DNA from: Paenibacillus auburnensis
Lineage (GTDB): Bacteria; Bacillota; Bacilli; Paenibacillales; Paenibacillaceae
Assembly: GCF_927798115.1 (NCBI RefSeq)
Contig: NZ_CAKMMG010000007.1
Location: 186,001 to 250,000, forward strand
Direction: 5' to 3'
Length of the DNA stretch: 64,000 bases
Positions 25,484-33,482 of the stretch are shown here, piece after piece. The notes beneath the pieces were generated by a model. The model was not told the origin of the DNA, made no database searches, and worked only from the letters and a program-made list of their open reading frames with translations. Positions within the stretch are counted from its first letter, which is position 1. The number at the start of each line of letters is the position of its first letter. Made by a program: the position numbers and the translations under genes.

Positions 25484-25511
25484 ACAGAACAGTTAATAAG
25501 TAACAGAACAG
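25484..25511. promoter_or_regulatory. Direct repeats, candidate MocR operator
   Basis: ACAGAACAG occurs at 25484-25492 and 25503-25511, 19 bp apart. The second copy overlaps the expected -35 region of a TACAAT -10 box at 25530-25535 before the regulator gene. MocR regulators bind direct repeats, so this is a plausible site; assignment is inferred. Confidence 0.45.
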
Positions 25512-25595
25512 ATGCAGGCCGGGATGCTGTACAATAGGGGAAACTGTGAAAGTGTGAAACGGGTAAACTGAGAATTGAGGAGAGGGTGCAGGCTA

Positions 25596-27011
25596 ATGAA
25601 GCAACCGGCAAAAGAGGACCAGAGCCATCCGCTCTTCCGGCAGGTCTATGAATATATGCTGAACCGGATGGAGCGGGGAGAGTGGAAGGCCCATGATAAG
25701 CTGCCGTCGATCCGCGGGCTGGCCGAGGAATTGAAGGTGCACCGGCTGACGGTGTTCAAGGCCTACAGGGAGCTGACTGACAGCGGCAAGGTATATGTAA
25801 AAGACAAGTCCGGATATTATGTCTCACCGGCTAACCTGCTGCGGGAGGAACGAACGGTTGAAGGAGCCGCTGTGCCGGCTTATTCACTGACCAACCCCAT
25901 GTCCGATATCCAGCGGATGCCGGTGACCTACCAATTCTCCCAGGCGCTGATTGATCCAGGTCTGCTGCCGAACCTCTTTCTTTCTGATTATGTCAAAAAG
26001 GTGTTCGATCTCTATCCGAAGGTCATGGGAACTTATTCTTCGGTGCAGGGGGATGACGAGCTGCGTGAGACGCTGAGTGAGCATTTCCATAAGCATTACA
26101 GGCTGCAGCTGTCGCCGCAGGAGCTGTTAATCACTTCAGGGGCGCAGCAGGCCATCAATCTGATTGCCGGACTTGTGCTCGGGCCGATGGACCCTGTGCT
26201 CGTGGAGCGTCCGACGTACAGCGTGGCTTTGGATATTTTTCGCCGGGCGGGTGCCCGGCTGATTCCGGTGGAGATCACACCTGAGGGTTATGATCTGGAG
26301 GCGGTGGAGGCGCTGATGCGTAAATTTAAGCCGCGGATGTTCTATATGAATCCGACTCATCACAACCCGACCGGCTACACCGTTCCGGCGCGGCAGCGCA
26401 AGCAGCTGGTAGAGCTGGCGGAGCAGTACCGCTGCCTGCTGGTGGAGGATGATCCCTTCCGCGATATCTATTTCGGGGAGGCGCCTCCGGCGCCGTTTTT
26501 TGCCTACGATACCGAGGGCTGGGTCATTTATATCAGCAGCTTCAGCAAGTATGTGGCTCCGGGACTGCGGATTTGTGCAGTGGCCTGCCGCCATCCGTTT
26601 ATGGAGCGGCTGATCACCGCTAAATCCCTGGCCGACAACGGTTCCCCGCTGCTCAACCAGAAGATTTTTCTGCACTATTACACCTCGCCGCGCCTGCAGC
26701 AGCATCTGGGCAAGCTGCGGATTGCGCTGCAGGTGCATAAGGAGATTATGGAGGAGGAGCTGGCATCAAGCGGCTGGGAGTGGACCGCACCGGAGGGCGG
26801 ACTGAACCTGTGGGTGAAGCTGCCGGATTCCGTTTCTGCCTCAGCGCTGTTTGCGCGCAGCATGGAACAGTCGATTTCTTTTGTCCCCGGTGAGCTGTGT
26901 GATCCGCTGGGAGAGATGAAGTCCCGGCTGCGCCTAAGCTACTCCTTTGCCAGTGAAACGCTGCTGCGGGAAGGGATGCGGCGCCTGATGAAGCTGGCGC
27001 GTGAGCTGTGA
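25596..27011 (+). CDS. MocR/PdxR-type regulator (GntR HTH fused to aminotransferase domain)
   Basis: A 471-residue PLP-dependent regulator. Residues about 8-75 are a GntR winged helix (LPSIRGLAEELKVHRLTVFK). Residues about 110-470 are a class I aminotransferase-like domain with ITSGAQQAINLIAGLV, YMNPTHHNPTGY and the PLP lysine in ISSFSKYVAPGLRIC. Such proteins sense pyridoxal phosphate or amine ligands. TTG 25575 opens the frame, but ATG 25596 has GAGAGGG upstream. The divergent EamA exporter is the likely target. A 51-bp repeat array follows. Confidence 0.93.
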   Translation: MKQPAKEDQSHPLFRQVYEYMLNRMERGEWKAHDKLPSIRGLAEELKVHRLTVFKAYRELTDSGKVYVKDKSGYYVSPANLLREERTVEGAAVPAYSLTNPMSDIQRMPVTYQFSQALIDPGLLPNLFLSDYVKKVFDLYPKVMGTYSSVQGDDELRETLSEHFHKHYRLQLSPQELLITSGAQQAINLIAGLVLGPMDPVLVERPTYSVALDIFRRAGARLIPVEITPEGYDLEAVEALMRKFKPRMFYMNPTHHNPTGYTVPARQRKQLVELAEQYRCLLVEDDPFRDIYFGEAPPAPFFAYDTEGWVIYISSFSKYVAPGLRICAVACRHPFMERLITAKSLADNGSPLLNQKIFLHYYTSPRLQQHLGKLRIALQVHKEIMEEELASSGWEWTAPEGGLNLWVKLPDSVSASALFARSMEQSISFVPGELCDPLGEMKSRLRLSYSFASETLLREGMRRLMKLAREL

Positions 27012-27079
27012 GTGTAAGGCGGGGGATGGGAAGATGAGGATGAGTATGAGTATGAGTATGAGGAGTGTGGCGTTGATTG

Positions 27080-27272
27080 AGAGGTATAAATACCTTTGAA
27101 TTCGCCAGAATCGGGGCGGAGGGCGGAATTAGTGGGATAAATCCCTTTGATTTGGCCGAAACCGGGGTGGAGGACGGAATTAGAGGGATAAATCCCTCTG
27201 AATTGGCTGAAACCGGGGTGGAGGGCGGAATTAAAGGGATAAATCCCTTTGAATTGGCTGAAACCGGTGTCC
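27080..27272. repeat. 51-bp tandem repeat array with palindromic core (array 2)
   Basis: Units start at 27080, 27131, 27182 and 27233, exactly 51 bp apart; the last is incomplete. Each core is an 8+2+8 inverted repeat: AGAGGTAT/ATACCTTT, AGTGGGAT/ATCCCTTT, AGAGGGAT/ATCCCTCT and AAAGGGAT/ATCCCTTT. Several arm substitutions are matched by the complementary change. Because 51 is a multiple of 3, both strands stay open through the array and would encode a 17-residue repeat, but I see no RBS or family and treat it as non-coding. Confidence 0.85.
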
Positions 27273-27480
27273 CTGGCACATATACTCTTGAACTGTTTTG
27301 CCCCGCTCAATTTCGTTCACAGGGAAGCCGCTGACCTCTACTGTCGACGGATTAACGTTGGTGGTCCTGCGGGAGCGGGAAGCCGGATCAGCTTATGTAA
27401 AGATAGGTGTGTTTAATGAGCTGATGCAGCCAATGAGGTGTTACAGAATGTACGCGTTATGGCGTTCATTCCCTATCATT

Positions 27481-27514
27481 AAAAGGACCAGCCGGAATAC
27501 CTGCTGGTCCTTTT
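27481..27514. terminator. Terminator of the feo operon (bidirectional)
   Basis: AAAAGGACCAGC and GCTGGTCCTTTT form a perfect 12-bp stem just downstream of the FeoB membrane-domain gene. Confidence 0.9.
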
Positions 27515-27530
27515 GCATTGCTTTGAATCC

Positions 27531-28940
27531 TTATACCCAGCCGAGCAACCGAACGATTTGCGCTACGGCAAAGGTTACGGTGATGGCGATGCCAAGCGGG
27601 ATGACGGCGGAGAGGACCGCCCATTTCAGGCTCTTGGTCTCCTTATAAATATTCACCAGGGTTGTGCCGCACGGATAGTGGAGCAGGGAGAACAGCATCA
27701 TATTCAGTGCGGTCAGCCAGGTCCAGCCATGGCTCAGGAAAATGTCCTTGATGCTGCCGAGCCCATCAACGTCAACCATCGCACCTGAGGACATATACCC
27801 CATCAGCAGAATCGGCAGCACGATCTCATTGGCAGGGAGTCCGAGAATAAAGGCCATGATGATAAAGCCGTCCATGCCCAGCAGCTGGGCAAACGGATCA
27901 AAGAAGGCAGCCATATGGTTAAGCACGCTGTCCCCGCCGACTACTACATTACCGAGTACCCAGGTAATGATCCCAGCAGGAGCGGCGACGATGATGGCGC
28001 GGGTCAGTACGTTCAGCGATTTTTCTTTGGAGGAGCGCACAATCGTCTTCCAGATCTGCGGCCGGCGGTAAGGCGGAAGCTCCAGTGTGTAGTGGGTCGG
28101 CACCCCGCGGAGTGCGGTTTTGGACATGACCCAGGACACAGTCAGGGTGACGGTGATGCCGATCAGCACAATGCCCATCAGGACGAGGGCAGTCGAGAAG
28201 GTACGGAGTGCACCGGTTGTGGCAGCCCCGACCATGAACATGGAGGACAGCAGAATTAGGGTAGGCCAGCGGCCGTTGCACGGTACGAAGTTGTTGGTCA
28301 GAATCGCCAGCATCCGTTCTCGGGGCGATTCAATGATGCGGGTGGAGAGGATAGCGGCGGCGTTGCAGCCGAAGCCCATCGACATCGTCAAGGCCTGTTT
28401 GCCGTGTCCACCGGATTTCTTGAACAGGCGGTCCATGTTGAAGGCGACACGCGGCAGATAACCGAAGTTCTCCAGCAGCGCAAAGACCGGGAAGAAAATC
28501 AGCATCGGCGGCAGCATCACGCTGATGACCCAGGAGGTTCCCCGGTAGAGTCCCAGCACTAGCACACCATGCAGCCAGGAGGGGGCATTCACCGCTTCAA
28601 ATCCGGCTGTCAGATAACCTTCGATCCAGCCGAAGAGCGAGGCCAGCCAGCCGGAAGGATAGTTGGCCCCGGCAATCGTAATCCAGAACACGAGACCAAG
28701 TCCGGCAAGCATGATCGGGAATCCCCAGAGTCTGGAGGTAACGATCCGGTCAAGCTTATAGGTGCTGCCGAGTTTTTTTCTATCCTGGTAGGTGACGGCA
28801 TCGCTGCAGATACCTGCCGATACCCCGTAAATTCCGCTGACGATTTCATCGCGGATCGCGCCCTTGTCTGCGAGCTTCTTGGCTGCAGACAGCAGAGAAT
28901 CCATCGGGTCCGGACCCTTAATGACATGCGGTGACTCCAT
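27531..28940 (-). CDS. feoB: FeoB membrane (gate) domain as a separate protein
   Basis: A 469-residue membrane protein equivalent to the permease half of FeoB, the ferrous iron transporter. It begins in the linker (KLDRIVTSRLWGFPIM) and contains two nucleoside-recognition gate repeats with SLLHYPCGTTLVNIYKETK near the C-terminus and GFGCNAAAILSTRIIESPRERM near residue 190, a typical FeoB motif. The GTPase domain is encoded by the preceding gene, which overlaps this one by 23 bp. This ORF has its own RBS (AGGAGG before ATG 28940), so the split looks genuine rather than a sequencing error. Confidence 0.93.
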   Translation of the reverse strand: MESPHVIKGPDPMDSLLSAAKKLADKGAIRDEIVSGIYGVSAGICSDAVTYQDRKKLGSTYKLDRIVTSRLWGFPIMLAGLGLVFWITIAGANYPSGWLASLFGWIEGYLTAGFEAVNAPSWLHGVLVLGLYRGTSWVISVMLPPMLIFFPVFALLENFGYLPRVAFNMDRLFKKSGGHGKQALTMSMGFGCNAAAILSTRIIESPRERMLAILTNNFVPCNGRWPTLILLSSMFMVGAATTGALRTFSTALVLMGIVLIGITVTLTVSWVMSKTALRGVPTHYTLELPPYRRPQIWKTIVRSSKEKSLNVLTRAIIVAAPAGIITWVLGNVVVGGDSVLNHMAAFFDPFAQLLGMDGFIIMAFILGLPANEIVLPILLMGYMSSGAMVDVDGLGSIKDIFLSHGWTWLTALNMMLFSLLHYPCGTTLVNIYKETKSLKWAVLSAVIPLGIAITVTFAVAQIVRLLGWV

Positions 28941-29649
28941 GGCCGGCCACCTCCTTCGTTTCGTATCTTTTGCTCCCTCTCATATGGGCTTTGAGCGAAG
29001 TCAGCAGGCTGTTGTCACCATCCAGTAGCCGCAGGGCAATCCAGCGTGCCGGATACCGCGAGCCAACAGTTTGCTCTACCAGAGGAATCAGCTCGGCAAT
29101 ACCCCGCTCAATGTCCTCGCTGTAAGTGATCTGCAGCGGCTTCCCGGTGAAGGCGCCCGTCGCTACACGCTCCAGCTGATTCAATAGCGCCTCGATCCCG
29201 ATCTCATTACGTGCCGAGATCGCAACGACCGGGACACCGAGTCTTTTCGAGATCGCTTTTAAATTGATGTCAATGCCAAGCTTCTTAGCTTCATCAATCA
29301 AGTTGATGCAGATTACCGCCCGTCCCGTGATTTCAAGCACCTGCAGGGCAAGGTTGAGATTGCGCTCCAGCGAAGTGGCATCCAGTACGACCAGTGTCAC
29401 ATCCGGCTGTTCAAAAATAATGTAGTCCCTGGCGGCCTCTTCATCTGCGGAATTGGAGTACAGCGAGTACGTACCCGGAAGATCCACGGCGCGGTAGACA
29501 TGCTGGTTATGGGTGAATTCACCCTCGGCGGTAATGACGGTCTTGCCTGCCCAGTTGCCGGTGTGCTGGCGCAGGCCGGTCAGCAGGTTAAAAAGCGTGC
29601 TCTTCCCTGTATTGGGATTGCCGGCAAAAGCAACCGTATAGTGGCTCAT
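28918..29649 (-). CDS. feoB: FeoB GTPase domain as a separate protein
   Basis: A 243-residue G protein. The P-loop is GNPNTGKST (residues 10-18), switch and G3 are in DLPGTYSLYSNS, G4 is NLID and G5 is in ISARNE. Residues about 170-240 correspond to the helical S domain. In most bacteria this is fused to the iron permease, but here the membrane part is the next gene (23-bp overlap). The start overlaps the feoA stop by 4 bp (29646-29649), so all three are translationally coupled. Confidence 0.95.
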   Translation of the reverse strand: MSHYTVAFAGNPNTGKSTLFNLLTGLRQHTGNWAGKTVITAEGEFTHNQHVYRAVDLPGTYSLYSNSADEEAARDYIIFEQPDVTLVVLDATSLERNLNLALQVLEITGRAVICINLIDEAKKLGIDINLKAISKRLGVPVVAISARNEIGIEALLNQLERVATGAFTGKPLQITYSEDIERGIAELIPLVEQTVGSRYPARWIALRLLDGDNSLLTSLKAHMRGSKRYETKEVAGHGVTACH

Positions 29650-29900
29650 GCCCCTTCACCTCCAATCAAATGTCCGTAAATCAACGAGCTTTCTTCCCGC
29701 CGCAGGGCAATGGTCGTATTACTTACCCGAAAAGCGATGGGATCTCCAAGCGGACTGCGCCGCAGCACCTCAACGGCATTGCCGACCACAAAACCGAGGT
29801 CGAGCAGCCTTCTTCGCAGCACGCCCTGAACTTCAATGCCGCTGATGCGCAGCATACTGCCGTTCGATGCTTCAGACAAGGGGATACCGGCTCCAGCCAT
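29646..29900 (-). CDS. feoA: FeoA, ferrous iron transport accessory protein
   Basis: An 84-residue SH3-like FeoA protein. The GVLRRRLLDLGFVVGNAVEVL block and PLGDPIAFRVSNTTIALRRE are typical. It assists FeoB in Fe2+ uptake. The frame opens at 30014, but ATG 29900 has AAGGA seven bases upstream and starts the conserved domain. First gene of the feo operon. Confidence 0.93.
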   Translation of the reverse strand: MAGAGIPLSEASNGSMLRISGIEVQGVLRRRLLDLGFVVGNAVEVLRRSPLGDPIAFRVSNTTIALRREESSLIYGHLIGGEGA

Positions 29901-29977
29901 AGCAGTTCCTTCTTTCATTATGGATTTATGATGAATATATGGACGAAATAAGTATAAGTTGTGCGCTGATGATAGAT

Positions 29978-30028
29978 TATTGTACTGTGCCACAATATTA
30001 GTATACGTAAACAACTTTGTCCCTGCAA
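29978..30028 (-). promoter_or_regulatory. Promoter and candidate operator of the feo operon
   Basis: On the minus strand TTGCAG (30028-30023) and TATACT (30005-30000) have 17-bp spacing. An inverted repeat TATTGT-N8-ACAATA (29978-29997) overlaps the expected transcription start. It does not match a classical Fur box, and the regulator is not assigned. Confidence 0.5.
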
Positions 30029-30058
30029 CAAAAAAGTTTCCCTAGGGAAAAATAAAAT

Positions 30059-30104
30059 AACCCCTGCCTGAAGTGCAGCAAATGCTGCAAATAAGGCAAG
30101 GGTT
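30059..30104 (-). terminator. Terminator of the SRPBCC gene
   Basis: On the minus strand AACCCTTGCCTT pairs with AGGCAGGGGTT around an inner palindrome TGCAGCAAATGCTGCA, followed by TTTTATTTTT. Confidence 0.85.
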
Positions 30105-30138
30105 TAAAGAAGTCGCAGATGAATCTGCGGCAGATTAG

Positions 30139-30450
30139 CATGAATCTAGCGTGGTACCAGCATGACTCCAGCGTAATAGGTCGTAGTCCGGCTTGGTTCC
30201 AGCATGACTCCAGCGTAATAGATCGAAGTCCGGCGCGGATCCAGCATGAATCTAGCATGACTCCAACATGAATCCAACGTGGTACCAGCATAACTCCAGC
30301 GTAGTCGGGCGTGACTCCAGAACGACTCCAGCGTAATAGATCGTAGCCCGTGTGGTTCCAGCATGACTCTATCGTAGCAGAGCGTAATCCGTAGTGGTTC
30401 CAGCGTAGTCGGGTGTGACTCCGTAGTGGTTCCAGCGTAGTTACAGCCCG
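30139..30450. repeat. 11-bp minisatellite
   Basis: About 300 bp are built from variants of an 11-bp unit close to CRTGAYTCCAG (for example CATGACTCCAG, CATGAATCTAG, CGTGGTACCAG, CATAACTCCAG), in places interrupted by 10-, 21- or 30-bp segments. Eleven is not a multiple of 3, so the open frames across it are probably accidental. It lies between the terminator and stop region of the SRPBCC gene. Confidence 0.8.
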
Positions 30451-30522
30451 GCTCCCGTCAATCCCAGACCCGGTTGTAGCAAACCAAGGTCAGGCTGTAA
30501 CGCCGGCTGAATTCAAGACCGC

Positions 30523-30981
30523 CTATTTCCAGCTGCCAAAATCAAGAGTGCCTCCGGTTTCCGCCAGCGTCTTTATATTGCTCAGAATCTGCCACCAGGC
30601 GCTGTCACTCGGACCATAGGAAGGGTCCTCCGGATGCCATTCGTCATGGATGAGTGTAAGCTTAGTGCAGCCGCCCACCGGTGCCAGCAGCCAGGAGATG
30701 CGGGATTCATAATTGATGCCGCCCTTCAGATAGGAGGGTCCGACCTTGTGCGTGAACCGCAGCGCTTCCCGGGGCGTGAATTCAAGTAGTGTGCCATACA
30801 CATGCAGAGTCTCGCTGCCGTCTGCACCCGGTCCCACGTACTCCAGTGGCTCCCCCACTACAAAGCTGGAACGGATGCTGCTGCCATAATAGATTTGCTT
30901 CACTTTGTCAGGGGAGATAAGACACTCCCAGACCTGTTCTGGTGTTGCGCCAATATAGAACTCGTACTTTAGTTCTTTCAA
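30523..30981 (-). CDS. SRPBCC/AHSA1-family protein
   Basis: A 152-residue START-like fold protein. The motif YIGATPEQVWECLISPDKVKQ at the N-terminus, EFTPREALRFTH in the middle and WWQILSNIKTLAETG at the C-terminus fit the AHSA1 group, which binds hydrophobic ligands or acts with ArsR-type regulators. ATG 31014 opens the frame, but TTG 30981 has GGAGG seven bases upstream and starts the domain at its normal position. No partner regulator is adjacent except a WYL regulator upstream on the same strand, which has a spacing of about 90 bp. Confidence 0.85.
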   Translation of the reverse strand: MKELKYEFYIGATPEQVWECLISPDKVKQIYYGSSIRSSFVVGEPLEYVGPGADGSETLHVYGTLLEFTPREALRFTHKVGPSYLKGGINYESRISWLLAPVGGCTKLTLIHDEWHPEDPSYGPSDSAWWQILSNIKTLAETGGTLDFGSWK

Positions 30982-31072
30982 TATTGTTCCTCCTCTGGGT
31001 TCTGGATACCTCAATCACAGCTCCAATATACAAAAGAATCACTGACAGCTGCGGTCAGTGATTCCGAAAGAT

Positions 31073-32032
31073 TCAAGATTCCGTATAATGGGCGGAAATA
31101 CCGGCAGCTATAGCTGCAAGCTTCTGCTTCAAGGCGGCAGGTTCAAGGATAGTCAGCGACTTGCCGTAGGGCAGCAGGAAGTAAGCCGCGAAGCCGAATA
31201 ACGAGGCTTCATCCAGCAGGAAACGGGCCTCTCCCGGAATCCGCTGCTCCAGCGAATGGCCGAACAGCCAGTGGCTACACAGGTCATTCAGCACCTCTTC
31301 ACCCGAGGCAATGACTACCGGGATCAGTGCTGTCTCCTGATCCTGGCCGGGAAGCAGGCTCCTCAGCAGAAACTCCCGTGCCGAGAATCCCGGCGGACGA
31401 TGGAAGCAGGCTCCTGTCCGCTCCAGTCCGGCAATCCGGTCCACACGGAAGCTGCGGATGTCCTGGCGCTGGTGGCAGAAGCCGGCCAGATACCACCTAC
31501 CCTTCCAGAGCACTAGCCCATAAGGATCGATGGCACGCACAGAGAACGCCTCACCGCTGCCCTTGCGGTATTCCATCTGCACTGTCAGCCCGTCTGCGGT
31601 GCAGACCTCCAGCTCCTCCAGCAGATGAGACAAGGGTGTGGAAGGGGTATGCAGCATTTCGACACCACGCTCGTGGCGTTCCATCTGCGACAGTTGCTCG
31701 TCATTGCTGTAGCGCTTAAGCTTGGCAATGGCTCCGCTTAGGGCCTCGACATAGGGGTACCCGCTGCCCTCTGCAAAGGCGGAAGCCTGTACGAGCGCCC
31801 GGCGCTCAGCAGCGTTGAAGAAGAGCGGAGAGGCGCTGAAATGCTCCGGCAGCCGAAAGCCGCCGCCCGGTCCGGCATCTGCGATGACAGGAACACCGCT
31901 GGCGCAGAGCGCATCAATATAGCGGTACACTGAACGGACGCTCAGTTCAAGACTTTCTGCCAGCTCGGCGGCGGTTCTTTTGCGCTGCTGCAGCATCCAG
32001 AGAATAGACAGCAGATGATCGGCTTTGGACAT
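31073..32032 (-). CDS. YafY-type HTH/WYL-domain transcriptional regulator
   Basis: A 319-residue regulator. An N-terminal HTH_11 (LSILWMLQQRKRTAAELAESL, LSVRSVYRYIDAL) precedes a WYL domain (about residues 120-190, with DPYGLVLWKGRWYLAGFC) and a C-terminal extension. WYL domains bind nucleic acid or small ligands. ATG 32032 has AGGAGG with ten-base spacing; the longer frame from 32098 adds an unlikely leader. It probably controls the downstream SRPBCC gene, as these pairs are common. Confidence 0.9.
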   Translation of the reverse strand: MSKADHLLSILWMLQQRKRTAAELAESLELSVRSVYRYIDALCASGVPVIADAGPGGGFRLPEHFSASPLFFNAAERRALVQASAFAEGSGYPYVEALSGAIAKLKRYSNDEQLSQMERHERGVEMLHTPSTPLSHLLEELEVCTADGLTVQMEYRKGSGEAFSVRAIDPYGLVLWKGRWYLAGFCHQRQDIRSFRVDRIAGLERTGACFHRPPGFSAREFLLRSLLPGQDQETALIPVVIASGEEVLNDLCSHWLFGHSLEQRIPGEARFLLDEASLFGFAAYFLLPYGKSLTILEPAALKQKLAAIAAGISAHYTES

Positions 32033-32129
32033 CCGGCAGAAGCCTCCTGTTGTAGCATTAATTTCCCCATTATTCCATAATTGCTTACAGGCTGTCAAAA
32101 GACAGAGGGCTGCTTCCGGAGATCATACC

Positions 32130-33227
32130 TTAAGAGGGAGTGCTCTTGAACCGGCTGCGCAGCAGAATGGAAACAGCCAGCAGCAGCGGGACGGCTATCT
32201 GAAACAACGGGTCAATCTTCAGGCTGGGTCCAAGGCCGATGGCAATATGCTGCGAATAATCCCGCTCCACAAAGGAAGCCCCGTAAATGACGGCGCCCAC
32301 AGGGAACACCCACCATTTCATTGGTTTGCCGGTCAGCCCGCTTATACCTTTAACCGCACAGAAATAGAACACCATCATTTTGATCAGCAGGCCGACGAAG
32401 AGCTGGATGGTTACCAGAATGTCGAGCCGTTCCACAAAATGCAGATTGGATAAGGTGCGGACTGTTTTCAGAAAAGGCAATTGGCTGATTCCCGCAACCG
32501 TGGGTCCGAGGACGGCCACATTGAGTGCATTCATGAAGATTAGAAAAAGGCTGATCGCAATATAAGCTGAAATTGTATTTCTCACCGGCACGCCGGGTTT
32601 CTCCCATAAGGACCACAGCATCAGAAATACAAGCATTTGGCCGAAGGGAAAAGAGACAATATCCGGCAGTGCCGCATCCAGGATCGGCCTTAGCCCGCCC
32701 TCAAAGACAGGAGCCAGGCGTCCAAAATCGATGGAGCCCATAATTCCGAGCAGCAGGATCAGCAGGCCGTAGAAGAATAGAACTATCGGGAGCAGTACCT
32801 CCGGCAGCCGGAAGAGCACCGCGGTTCCCTTCCAAATGGCGTAAAGCGCAATGAGGATGAAGACGAGCATCGTAATGGACATCGGTGTTGTCTGCAGTAA
32901 CGTAAGTGAGGTCAGTTCGCCTAAATCCCGGACATTACGCATCGATTGGTACGCGAAATAAAGGCAATAAATCCAGCCGACGATGGAGCCGGCTGTGCCT
33001 CCGAAGTGGAATCTCAGCATGCCGATAAGATCAAGTCCCCGCGAGCGTTGCTGAATCCACAAAAGAAGCAGAAGCAGAAGCAGGCCGGACACTGAACCGG
33101 CGCACATTGCCAGCCAGGAATCCTGCTTCGCCTTGCCGCCAAGCAGGAACAGCGGTGTGCTGCCAATTTCAAACAGCATGACCATAAATGAGATTTGCAG
33201 GGCTGACACCTGCTCTTTACTATGCAT
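32130..33227 (-). CDS. Second spore germination permease (GerAB family)
   Basis: A 365-residue APC-fold membrane protein with about ten hydrophobic segments, of the endospore germination permease group that binds the germinant. FLLGGKAKQDSWLAMCAGS is typical for the first helices. It is the last gene of the ger operon and is a second B-type subunit; the first is at 34775-35878. It starts 10 bp after the small membrane gene. Two B subunits in one operon suggest alternative germinant specificities. Confidence 0.9.
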   Translation of the reverse strand: MHSKEQVSALQISFMVMLFEIGSTPLFLLGGKAKQDSWLAMCAGSVSGLLLLLLLLWIQQRSRGLDLIGMLRFHFGGTAGSIVGWIYCLYFAYQSMRNVRDLGELTSLTLLQTTPMSITMLVFILIALYAIWKGTAVLFRLPEVLLPIVLFFYGLLILLLGIMGSIDFGRLAPVFEGGLRPILDAALPDIVSFPFGQMLVFLMLWSLWEKPGVPVRNTISAYIAISLFLIFMNALNVAVLGPTVAGISQLPFLKTVRTLSNLHFVERLDILVTIQLFVGLLIKMMVFYFCAVKGISGLTGKPMKWWVFPVGAVIYGASFVERDYSQHIAIGLGPSLKIDPLFQIAVPLLLAVSILLRSRFKSTPS

Positions 33228-33237
33228 CTCTGTATCA

Positions 33238-33474
33238 TCAACCTCCTAACCATTCAATGATGACTCTGCCTGCAGGCTGGAAAATAGCTGTGTACAGGGT
33301 AGCGATGCTGAAGTGGGGCGTCTCTGTAATGCCGCAAATATTCACATAGGCACACCAGGCAAGGATGCAGCCGAACCACAAGCGTTGGAGCTTTGCCCCT
33401 CTACCTGTCAGCCTTCTGCAGCCCCATAAAAAGCCAAGGACATACAGGATAAGAGTGATGGCTATTTTCATCAC
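33238..33474 (-). CDS. Small two-helix membrane protein, candidate ger D subunit
   Basis: A 78-residue protein with two hydrophobic segments (about residues 4-18 and 32-50). Size and position inside a ger operon fit the small D subunits known beside some Bacillus GerA-type receptors. I do not recognise a firm sequence signature, so the call rests on context: it begins 8 bp downstream of gerC-like and is followed by the second permease 10 bp later. Confidence 0.7.
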   Translation of the reverse strand: MMKIAITLILYVLGFLWGCRRLTGRGAKLQRLWFGCILAWCAYVNICGITETPHFSIATLYTAIFQPAGRVIIEWLGG

Positions 33475-33482
33475 ACAGCCCT

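Noticed and set aside
27077..27334. Repeat-encoded protein (17-residue repeats) over the 51-bp array
   Set aside because: Both strands are open simply because 51 is a multiple of three; there is no ribosome binding site, and substitutions preserve the palindrome rather than amino acids.
27531..29649. Frameshift or sequencing error splitting feoB
   Set aside because: The second half has its own AGGAGG site and start, and the 23-bp overlap is typical of coupled genes.
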